Below, piece after piece: positions 26,462-33,729 of a stretch of DNA of 64,000 nt. The stretch's first letter is position 1. Each line of letters begins with the position of its first letter. The position numbers and the translations under genes were made by a program. Source of the DNA: Phycisphaerales bacterium UBA7800 (GTDB lineage Bacteria > Planctomycetota > Phycisphaerae > Phycisphaerales > Phycisphaeraceae); contig DLCK01000082.1 in NCBI GenBank assembly GCA_002480565.1, positions 44,787 to 108,786 on the forward strand, read 5' to 3'. The notes below the pieces were generated by a model. It had not been told where the DNA came from and did not search any database. It saw only the letters and a program-made list of their open reading frames with translations.

Positions 26462-27757
26462 TCAGTCCTTGTTACCACCCAACAGATCATCCAACACGCT
26501 GCGGTCACCTGATACTGGTTTCTTTGGCGATTGGGACTGAGGCTGCGATTTTTTAAGATCATCCAGTGTTGGTGGAGGAGCAGTTGCTAACGAAGCAGGT
26601 TGATCCTGAGGTTTGTCTTGTTCGACAGGCGCCTTGGGCGCGGTCAGTGATGAAAGCACGCTATCTGCTGCCTTAGGCTTTTGTGGTTCAACTTCAGGTT
26701 TGGATACATCAGCCTTGGGCGCAACGGGTTCAGTCTTGACAAGGTTTTCGAGCACCTGGTGACGAACTTGTGATTCCTCAGTCGATGACTGGATGTCACT
26801 GGAAAGAAACTCTGCAATGCGACCACCGGCACGGGCACCGGATGTTTCCACGCCTTCGGTCTGTGCTTGATGCACGATATCGAGGAACAAAGCTTCAAGT
26901 TTCTGACGGGGCTGATCAACACGTGTCAGATCGATACCTTTGGCTGAGAGGAACTGTCTAATCTCGTTGATCGTCTGTTCATCCAGTCGGGGCATTTCCA
27001 GTGTCGTGGACTCATTTTTGGTGAGTAGTTGATCGACGGTACCTTCCTGTCGGACTTTGCCGCCGTACATAATCGAGACACGGTCACAGACATCTTCAAC
27101 ATCCGAAAGCAGATGTGAGCAAAGGAGGATGGTCTTGCCACGGTCTTTGAGTTCGATGAGCAGGTCTTTGATTTGCCGGGTGCCGATGGGGTCCAGTCCC
27201 GTGGTCGGTTCGTCGAGGATCAGCAGATGCGGATCGTTGATCAATGCCTGAGCCAGACCGATACGACGTTGCATACCTTTTGAGTATTCCCCCACCGGAC
27301 GACGTTGCACGGCTTCAAGTCCGACCATCTCCAGAAGCATATCCACACGTCGACGACGCTGGGCACGGTTCTGGAAGAACAGACGAGCGTAGTAGTCGAG
27401 TGTTTCACGAGCATTGAGAAAACGGTAAAGGTAGGACTCTTCGGGCAGGTAGCCGATCATCTTTTTGATTCCCACGTCTTCCGGACGCTTGCCCAGTACC
27501 GCAATGCGTCCGGAAGTCGGATGCAATAATCCGAGAATCATTTTGATGGTCGTGCTTTTCCCTGAACCGTTGGGGCCTAATAAACCAAAGAGCTCCCCGC
27601 GTTGGACATTGATATTCATGTTGTCCACCGCACGGACCCGGTTGCGCATCCAGAAGTCTTTGAATATCTTGGTCAACCCGATACATCGAATCACATCGTT
27701 TGATGTGCCGACGGCCTGGGTTGCTGCATTACTGGTTGTTGCGGTGGTCATAGGCAT
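26462..27757 (-). CDS. ABC transporter ATP-binding protein with proline-rich tail
   Basis: A 431-residue ATPase from ATG 27757; ATG 27751 (429 residues) is equally possible, with TTGAGA upstream. Motifs in order: Walker A GPNGSGKSTT, Q-loop GYLPEESYL, signature YSKGMQRRIGLAQAL (in place of LSGGQ, as in the CcmA/NatA-like exporter group), Walker B LLILDEPTTGLD and H-loop LCSHLLSDVED. The ATPase core ends near residue 235. The remaining ~190 residues are unusual: after a helical region comes a low-complexity tail rich in Pro, Lys, Gln and Ala, ending DDLLGGNKD. Such a long tail could bind a partner. The gene sits between SPFH genes and its permease, and the operon spacing is tight. Confidence 0.9.
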   Translation of the reverse strand: MPMTTATTSNAATQAVGTSNDVIRCIGLTKIFKDFWMRNRVRAVDNMNINVQRGELFGLLGPNGSGKSTTIKMILGLLHPTSGRIAVLGKRPEDVGIKKMIGYLPEESYLYRFLNARETLDYYARLFFQNRAQRRRRVDMLLEMVGLEAVQRRPVGEYSKGMQRRIGLAQALINDPHLLILDEPTTGLDPIGTRQIKDLLIELKDRGKTILLCSHLLSDVEDVCDRVSIMYGGKVRQEGTVDQLLTKNESTTLEMPRLDEQTINEIRQFLSAKGIDLTRVDQPRQKLEALFLDIVHQAQTEGVETSGARAGGRIAEFLSSDIQSSTEESQVRHQVLENLVKTEPVAPKADVSKPEVEPQKPKAADSVLSSLTAPKAPVEQDKPQDQPASLATAPPPTLDDLKKSQPQSQSPKKPVSGDRSVLDDLLGGNKD

Positions 27758-27812
27758 TCTCAAAAGTTAGGCGGATGATTTACTGTGAAGACTCAACTGA
27801 GTGGTCAACAGA

Positions 27813-29123
27813 TCATCGCTTGTTGTTCATGACACGATCCATACGTTCTTTTTCAAGTCGAGCACGTTCGCGTTGGCGTTTGACGCCTGGATCGCGGTTG
27901 AGTTCGAGATACTGCTGGCCATCTTCGGTGACGTAGAATGTTTCGTTCATCGGGCTGGCGAGGATCTCGCGACGTGCGTCCTGAATGATACGTTGCTGGA
28001 TGATCCGTGGACTCTTCTTGTACTGGTCATAGAGTTGTTCGAGCTTCTGGGCTTCAGACTGAACTTTTTCAACGATGCTGGTACGGTAAACCTGAGCTTC
28101 GTTGATGATGCCTGCCACTTCACCGCTGACGGGCATGCCGTCGATACTCAGATTGTCGAGAACCTTATGCAGTTTGGCATTGATCTGATCCAAGACATCG
28201 CCGGTGGTGTGAGCATCAATGGCATTTTCGTACTGTTCAACAAGCGTGAGCAGTTCGTCATGTGCTTCACCAGCAGCAGTGGAGAGAATGTTCACACGCT
28301 GTTCCTGTGCGCTTTCAATCTCACGTGCCTTTTCATTTTCAGCATTGAGGACCGCTTGAAAAGCCGGACGCGTGGACAGCGGAACAGACATCTTGGTGAT
28401 GGAGACCTGATCGATTTTCAGACCTGTTTTAAGGTCATAGAGAATGCCCTGCATCTGATCCTTGATGGCTGTCGCATTGGAGACCCCCTTGAGCAAGTCA
28501 TCGGACGTAAGCTCAGCAACATTGTGCACGATGGATTGTTCAGCAGCCAGACGCACAAGGTTTTCAGCCAACGCCACATCGTCTGATACATTCACAATGT
28601 ACTTGGCAGGATCATCGACTCTGTAAGTGATCGACCACTGGGCATGAACGATATTGGCATCACCGGTAATCAATGAGCCATCCTTCTCAGGATTCAATGG
28701 CCCCATCTTTGATTGAGCCAACTCATCAGTGGTTTTACCACCGTCCGTCTGAGGATTAAATTCAAACCAGAAAGCCTTTTTGACATCAAGCTCACGAGAA
28801 GTGGTATCGACTTCAATGATTTGATCAAATGGACGGGGTAATGCAAAGTGCAACGAACCGCTTTTAAGGTCCTTGGCAATGATTTTCCCAAAGCGCAGTT
28901 TGACTGCGGTATGCTGTGTTTCGACGGTAAAACAACCGCTAACCAGATAATAGGCGATCAGTATGACCATCACGAATTTCAATGCTGTGAAGCTAAACTG
29001 CAGCGCGTCAGCCAGTGACTGTGCAGCGGGATCAAAGCCCGGTTCCTGAGCGCCCCGTGGTGAGGGCTTACCTGGATTGTCCGGCGTTTCGTGATGATGA
29101 TCGTGGTGATGCGAATGAGTCAT
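27813..29123 (-). CDS. SPFH/band-7 domain protein (third of three)
   Basis: A 436-residue membrane protein. A short His-rich cytoplasmic head (HSHHHDHHHE, residues 3-12) precedes one membrane span at about 50-70 (FTALKFVMVILIAYYLVSGC). The SPFH domain follows with VETQHTAVKLRFGKI and a central VDDPAKYIVNVSDD segment, then a helical C-terminal part with coiled-coil character (ENEKAREIESAQEQRV). This is the HflC/HflK type. It is the third SPFH gene in the operon, 60 bases from its neighbour, and lies 55 bases before the ABC ATPase. HflK/C proteins build cage-like scaffolds around FtsH; here no FtsH is present, so the partner may be the ABC transporter (inference). The His-rich head may bind metal. 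Confidence 0.85.
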   Translation of the reverse strand: MTHSHHHDHHHETPDNPGKPSPRGAQEPGFDPAAQSLADALQFSFTALKFVMVILIAYYLVSGCFTVETQHTAVKLRFGKIIAKDLKSGSLHFALPRPFDQIIEVDTTSRELDVKKAFWFEFNPQTDGGKTTDELAQSKMGPLNPEKDGSLITGDANIVHAQWSITYRVDDPAKYIVNVSDDVALAENLVRLAAEQSIVHNVAELTSDDLLKGVSNATAIKDQMQGILYDLKTGLKIDQVSITKMSVPLSTRPAFQAVLNAENEKAREIESAQEQRVNILSTAAGEAHDELLTLVEQYENAIDAHTTGDVLDQINAKLHKVLDNLSIDGMPVSGEVAGIINEAQVYRTSIVEKVQSEAQKLEQLYDQYKKSPRIIQQRIIQDARREILASPMNETFYVTEDGQQYLELNRDPGVKRQRERARLEKERMDRVMNNKR

Positions 29124-29183
29124 GGAAGGTGACCTTGTATGCGTTAATTGCTCGGTGAATAAAGCGTGTTAAGAACCATCGAC

Positions 29184-30086
29184 TCACTTGGTGTCCGGCA
29201 GATTGACCTTGCCGACTGATTCGAACAATCCCAAGTCCTCGGCAGGAAGCACGAAGGTGGAGTTGTTCTTGAGCATTTCCTTGAGGGCTTCATTCTTGAA
29301 CAGGAAGATGGCAAAGTCTTCCTTTTCATTGGCAAAGGATGCGTAGAACTTGGCGGCTTCGGCGTCGCCCTTGGCACGAATTTCCTGTGCGCGGCGTTCG
29401 GCGATGGCCTTCATTCGCTTAGCGGCGGTTTCGGCGTCACTCTGGATTGCAGCGGCCTTGGCTTTGCCTTCCTGGCGAGCGTTGGCGGCCATGCGTTCGC
29501 GCGTCTTCTTCATGGTTTCAAAGACACTTTCAGTTGTCTTTTCAGGAAGCACGATACGACGGATGCCCACTTTTTCGACGTTAATGCCATAGCCTGAATC
29601 CGAGACGCGGCTTTGGAGTTGGGCGGTAGCCTTTTCTTCAATTTCTGACAGCTTGATTTTACTTGAATCGGTGTTCACCAACTGCTCAAAACTGTACTGT
29701 GAAATAATGCCACGGGTCGTTCGAAGCAGGGGTTCCATCTTGTCTTTGGCATTGCCTACGGTTTCGACCTGATTGAAAAATTTCAGTGGGTCTTCAATGC
29801 TCCATGCAACGTAGGTGCGAATGATCACGGACTTCCCGTCAGCGGTCTGCTGTTCTTCATCCTGATCCTGGAACAACTGAATTCGCGTGGAATAGGCTGT
29901 GACCTTCTGGAACGGCCAGGGAATTTTAAAATGGATACCGGCGTCAGTGATGATACTGTCGGTGTCGGCATTCCCGAAAGTCGTTTTCACAGCCACCTGG
30001 TCATAACGAACCTGGAAGCAGATGGCATAGGCGCCGAGCATGATGACGACGATCAGGGCGATAAAGAAACTGAGTTTGTTTTTCAT
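29184..30086 (-). CDS. SPFH protein, HflC-like (second of three)
   Basis: A 300-residue protein with an N-terminal membrane anchor (FFIALIVVIMLGAYAICFQV) and a compact SPFH domain (VRYDQVAVKTTFG, then DAGIHFKIPWPFQKVTAYSTRI), the closest of the three to classic HflC in size and order. The C-terminal half has the long, alanine- and arginine-rich coiled coil of HflC (AANARQEGKAKAAAIQSDAE and following), then ends SVGKVNLPDTK. HflC normally pairs with HflK to regulate FtsH and form membrane microdomains. The gene lies between the 697-residue and 436-residue SPFH proteins with short spacers. A stoichiometric three-protein scaffold is possible. Confidence 0.88.
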   Translation of the reverse strand: MKNKLSFFIALIVVIMLGAYAICFQVRYDQVAVKTTFGNADTDSIITDAGIHFKIPWPFQKVTAYSTRIQLFQDQDEEQQTADGKSVIIRTYVAWSIEDPLKFFNQVETVGNAKDKMEPLLRTTRGIISQYSFEQLVNTDSSKIKLSEIEEKATAQLQSRVSDSGYGINVEKVGIRRIVLPEKTTESVFETMKKTRERMAANARQEGKAKAAAIQSDAETAAKRMKAIAERRAQEIRAKGDAEAAKFYASFANEKEDFAIFLFKNEALKEMLKNNSTFVLPAEDLGLFESVGKVNLPDTK

Positions 30087-30150
30087 GATTGAATCTCGTG
30101 TCCAATGGGAGCGACGATTGACTGTCTATTAAATTGATGACGCGTTTGGT

Positions 30151-32244
30151 TTAGTTATCCGGATTGATGATGGTGTCCAGTGCCGATTCGGGATCTTTAA
30201 AGTCGAAGCGGAAGATCGGGCGATTGCCTGCATCATCCTGTTGGCTGACGATGATCTTGCGACGATCCTTGATCCCATCTACAAGGGTGTTAAGCGACTG
30301 ACGTGAACGATAGTACCGCGGCGCCAGTCGATAGGCTTCAAACTCCGATGCAATCCGGCTGGCGCGAGCCAGTTCAGAGATCGACCGTTGCCAACGATAT
30401 GCCAAAGCTTCGTCGTTGATCATGGACAGTTCGCCTGACGCTTCGTTGAGCAGCTTGTTGACCTGATCTTTGGAAACCTCAAGCATCTTGTCGACTTCTG
30501 CGATCTTTGGATCATCATCCGACATATTGCTGCGTTGCTGTTGAACAGATTCCAGTTTGATCACTGCAGCGTTAATGGCCTTGCCATGTTCATAGGAACC
30601 GGCAACCTCAGAGAGAATGCGAATGGCTTCGCCGCGTGCGACTTGAATGGAGCTTTCCTTTTGCTGCAAGGCATTGATCACTTCGTGGAACTTGTCAGCC
30701 ACTTCGCTCTTGGAGGGCGGATGCACTGAGGTGATCCCCACAAAGGTCACTTCCAGCCCCAGCGCCAACGCATCTTCAGCGATGGCTTTTTTCAATGCCT
30801 CGGCACCGGCTTCACGACCATGGGCCAAAAGGTAATCCACGTCATGGGTAGCAAAGTATTGGTTGACATGCCGGTCAGCCATATTCTCCAGGAGCAGTTC
30901 CGGATCATCTGCACTTTGAGCATATTCAACGAGTTTGTCGCCAAGAATGCGGTACTGTACGACCACTTCCGAGGGAAGCAGGCCGACACCTGAACTCGAA
31001 CCGCCCAGTGTTGCTGCTTGATCTGTCTGTCCAAAATCCACAGCAGTTGGCGCGGTAACCATATACTCTTCTTGATCCACCGCATGCTGATTGGTCCAGA
31101 GGATGGGAATGCCGCCCTCGGTCTTATTGCGAACTGAGCCGACGTAAATCTGATGCACACGGGCGACATCAAACTTCTGCGCCTGACCTAACGGCCAAGG
31201 AAGTTTCAAGTGAAAACCCGGACCGATGGGTTCACCGGAAATGGCACCCATTTTCAGAACCAAAGCACTTTGGTGTGGTTGGACGATCACGATGCTGGTG
31301 CATAACCAGACCACGGCAACCCCCAAAAGAACCAGCGGCATGAGCAGCTTGCTCAAATCCTTGTAGAACCAACTGCTGGTGATTTCAAAACCGAACTGGT
31401 AATTGACGGTTTCACTGATGATTGAACCCAGGCTCTTGGGCGATGTGAGCATGCCCAACACGCGACTGTCGAAAGCCGGGCGGCCGACTTCACCTTTTTT
31501 GCGTGGGCGATATGCACCGAGCATGAAGGTGATGAGAATTTCCAGACCCACCAGGAACATGATTGCCGGGAACACCACCGACAAGGTCCCCATGATGGCA
31601 AGTGATTCGGTGGCAAGCATCACGATACATGCAATGACCGTGAGGATGGCAATCAGAAAATTACCCATGAGGTAACTTGCACCGCCACGCAGGAGCTTCC
31701 ATTCCTTGATCGAAGTCATCCCCGAGACATAACGACCTGTTGCAAAGGCAAGAAACGCGATGCCTGCACAGAGGAACATCAAAACGGCGACTGCGTTAGA
31801 TGCCTCTTTACCAAGTGCACCGATGGCTTCGTTGAACAATTCTTTGTTGGCTGAGAAGTAATAGCCCCCCACCCCCAGCAGATACACGGCCACGATGAGA
31901 CTGACAATATTCAGCCCCCATGACTGGAGTTTCTGCAGTCGACGACGCGCCAGATCCAGATCGTCAGCCTGTTCTTCAAAGATGGCTGCCGCCTGCTGGT
32001 CCTGGTGGATGAGTTGTTCAGCTTCCAGTGCTTCGACACGTTCGATGCGAGCCTGGTTGTAGAGCAGTAAAAGGACGATCCAGATGGGGATGCCACCGAC
32101 GAAATACCATGTAGCGGCGTTGAGTGCCGGTGATTCGGACCACAACCCGATAAGGGCTATCGCGATGCTCAGAACAACCTGAACCACCAGGCCGACAATC
32201 GCAGCTGTTGCGGCGCGGCGGTATGTTTGTTGGTCATGTGCCAT
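30151..32244 (-). CDS. Large SPFH/HflK-like protein with polytopic N terminus (first of three)
   Basis: A 697-residue protein, much longer than HflK (about 420). The first ~330 residues hold several membrane spans in addition to the usual single anchor: spans near 15-35, 45-60, 105-130, 150-170, 190-245 and 300-320. A soluble segment with DLARRRLQKLQSWG lies between. The SPFH domain begins after the last span at VVQPHQSALVLKMGAISGEP, with LKLPWPLGQAQKFDVARVHQ, and a long helical region follows (VEVTFVGITSV, then KESSIQVARGEAIRILSE). It leads the operon, 64 bases before the HflC-like gene, and is divergent from an ABC-2 permease. The extra spans make it an unusual member of the family. The start is well supported by GGAG and AGAG upstream. 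Confidence 0.85.
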   Translation of the reverse strand: MAHDQQTYRRAATAAIVGLVVQVVLSIAIALIGLWSESPALNAATWYFVGGIPIWIVLLLLYNQARIERVEALEAEQLIHQDQQAAAIFEEQADDLDLARRRLQKLQSWGLNIVSLIVAVYLLGVGGYYFSANKELFNEAIGALGKEASNAVAVLMFLCAGIAFLAFATGRYVSGMTSIKEWKLLRGGASYLMGNFLIAILTVIACIVMLATESLAIMGTLSVVFPAIMFLVGLEILITFMLGAYRPRKKGEVGRPAFDSRVLGMLTSPKSLGSIISETVNYQFGFEITSSWFYKDLSKLLMPLVLLGVAVVWLCTSIVIVQPHQSALVLKMGAISGEPIGPGFHLKLPWPLGQAQKFDVARVHQIYVGSVRNKTEGGIPILWTNQHAVDQEEYMVTAPTAVDFGQTDQAATLGGSSSGVGLLPSEVVVQYRILGDKLVEYAQSADDPELLLENMADRHVNQYFATHDVDYLLAHGREAGAEALKKAIAEDALALGLEVTFVGITSVHPPSKSEVADKFHEVINALQQKESSIQVARGEAIRILSEVAGSYEHGKAINAAVIKLESVQQQRSNMSDDDPKIAEVDKMLEVSKDQVNKLLNEASGELSMINDEALAYRWQRSISELARASRIASEFEAYRLAPRYYRSRQSLNTLVDGIKDRRKIIVSQQDDAGNRPIFRFDFKDPESALDTIINPDN

Positions 32245-32288
32245 GCTCTATTGGACTCCAAAAAGTCTAGGTTTCCGCTGTCTTCTGA

Positions 32289-32314
32289 CAAGGTCGTTAA
32301 GAGTTAACACCTTG
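32289..32314. promoter_or_regulatory. Inverted repeat upstream of the SPFH operon
   Basis: CAAGGT(C)GTTAA and TTAACACCTTG, 11 pairs with one bulged base and a short centre. It starts 45 bases before the first SPFH start codon, so it may be an operator or a hairpin in the leader. Confidence 0.45.
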
Positions 32315-32404
32315 TTTAGATTCACTTAAGCACGATCCGCGTCTGCCCTTTGAACTTGTAAGTCCGTAATAGGGACACCCCGGGAGTGGATGGTGACATG
32401 TTAA

Positions 32405-32434
32405 TTGTTCGCAGTGAAAATGACTTTTGTTCGC
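32405..32434. promoter_or_regulatory. Pair of direct repeats TTGTTCGC
   Basis: Copies at 32405-32412 and 32427-32434, whose starts are 22 bases apart, about two helical turns, as expected for a protein that binds the same face of the DNA. Confidence 0.3.
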
Positions 32435-32569
32435 CAACATAGAAATTTTTTCAACAATCTGACGCCTGAACATAAAATCTTCAATAGATGGCGAACCATC
32501 ATCCAACGCCCTGCGTATCATCTCTGTAGCACTGCGCCCATCATCCCGGTAGACGAAAAAGAGTCACTG

Positions 32570-33535
32570 ATGTTCCAACAGATCTTGACCATCACCCGCA
32601 ATACCTTCATTGAAAGTATCCGCCAGCCGATTTTCGTGGTGGTGATGCTTATTGCCACTGCAGGTATGCTGCTCAATCCGCAACTCTCCGCCTACACGTT
32701 GGAAAACGACAACAAACTGCTCATCGACATGGGCTTGTCCACTCTATTTATCGTTGGACTCTTTCTTGCTGCCTTTACTGCAACCGGCGTGGTCAGCTCG
32801 GAGATTGAAAACAAAACCGCATTGACCGTCATCAGTAAACCGGTGAGTCGCCCTGTTTTTATCGTTGGCAAATATTTTGGTGTCAGTAGCGCGATTGCTC
32901 TGGCTTATTGGACGTTGACTGTTATTTATCTTTTGACCGTGCGTCACCAGGTCATGCAAACTGCGTCCGACCAATTCGATGGCCCGGTGATCATTTTCGG
33001 CCTGGGCTTTGGCCTCCTTGCGATCATTGTCGCAACGCTGGGTAACTACTTCTACAACTGGGTCTTCACCTCTGCGGTCACCCGTTTGCTGGGTGTGTTT
33101 CTAACCATTGGATACCTACTGGTGCTGATGATTGATAAACACTGGGACATTCAATCCCCACTTACAGACCTCAACATTCAATTAATGATCGGCTTGCTGC
33201 TGGTTTTCTTTGCCGTTGCCGTCATCTGCTCGGTAGCCATCGTCGCATCGACCCGTTTGGGCCAAATGATGACCTTGATGATCTGCCTGGGTGTCTTTTT
33301 GATGGGGCTGATGAGTCAGAATATTCTGGGGACCTGGGCCAATGACTATTGGTGGGCTGACGTGATTTATCGGGTGACCCCCAATCTCCAATTCCTTTGG
33401 CCAGCCGACGCCATCAGTCAGGAACACGACTTCACGGGCACCTATGTCCTTTTGGCCACAAGCTACTCGGCATTAATGATCCTCTCGATGCTCGGTTTGG
33501 CGGTCGCTCTGTTCCAAAGCCGTGAAATCGGCTGA
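32570..33535 (+). CDS. ABC-2 type permease, divergent from SPFH operon
   Basis: A 321-residue membrane protein with about six to seven spans, starting MFQQILTITRNTFIESIRQPIF, the typical start of ABC-2 permeases (short cytoplasmic helix, then first span). TGVVSSEIENKTALTVISKPVSRPVFIVGKYFGV, seen here in order, is the hallmark cytoplasmic segment of the family. The ATG follows GAAAAAGAG. No ATPase gene is adjacent, so it may use the ATPase of the divergent SPFH operon, although that operon has its own 611-residue permease. It precedes the 746-residue acidic protein by 194 bases. The export substrate is unknown. Confidence 0.85.
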   Translation: MFQQILTITRNTFIESIRQPIFVVVMLIATAGMLLNPQLSAYTLENDNKLLIDMGLSTLFIVGLFLAAFTATGVVSSEIENKTALTVISKPVSRPVFIVGKYFGVSSAIALAYWTLTVIYLLTVRHQVMQTASDQFDGPVIIFGLGFGLLAIIVATLGNYFYNWVFTSAVTRLLGVFLTIGYLLVLMIDKHWDIQSPLTDLNIQLMIGLLLVFFAVAVICSVAIVASTRLGQMMTLMICLGVFLMGLMSQNILGTWANDYWWADVIYRVTPNLQFLWPADAISQEHDFTGTYVLLATSYSALMILSMLGLAVALFQSREIG

Positions 33536-33568
33536 ATCATTAATTATTCGTCCAGTGAATTGTCTAAA

Positions 33569-33592
33569 AACCTGCAACTGTCAGTTCAGGTT
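33569..33592. other. Hairpin after the ABC-2 permease gene
   Basis: AACCTG, C, AACTG, T, CAGTT, CAGGTT: 11 pairs with one bulge and a very tight loop. No T-run follows on the + strand, so it may be a rho-dependent end or a processing site. A second small hairpin (GACTTG, GCTTG, CAAGTC) lies nearby at about 33617-33634. Confidence 0.3.
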
Positions 33593-33729
33593 ATCACAAG
33601 CACTCCATAAAAAGACTTGGCTTGCAAGTCAGCTTAATCTCGCACCGATTTATGCCGATGAAGGTTAACAGGGCGCGTGCTATGACGTGCATGGTTATTG
33701 GCATTTAGGGCAGTAGCAGGACCGATAAT

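Larger units (their letters stand above)
32245..32569. other. 325-base divergent control region of the SPFH operon
   Basis: This region lies between the SPFH operon (-) and the ABC-2 permease (+). It holds an imperfect inverted repeat at 32289-32314 and direct repeats of TTGTTCGC at 32405 and 32427. A longer open frame to 32405 exists, but the start at 32570 is better supported. Confidence 0.5.

Noticed and set aside
27801..28586. 261-codon open frame on the + strand
   Set aside because: It is antisense to the third SPFH gene, with no independent evidence.
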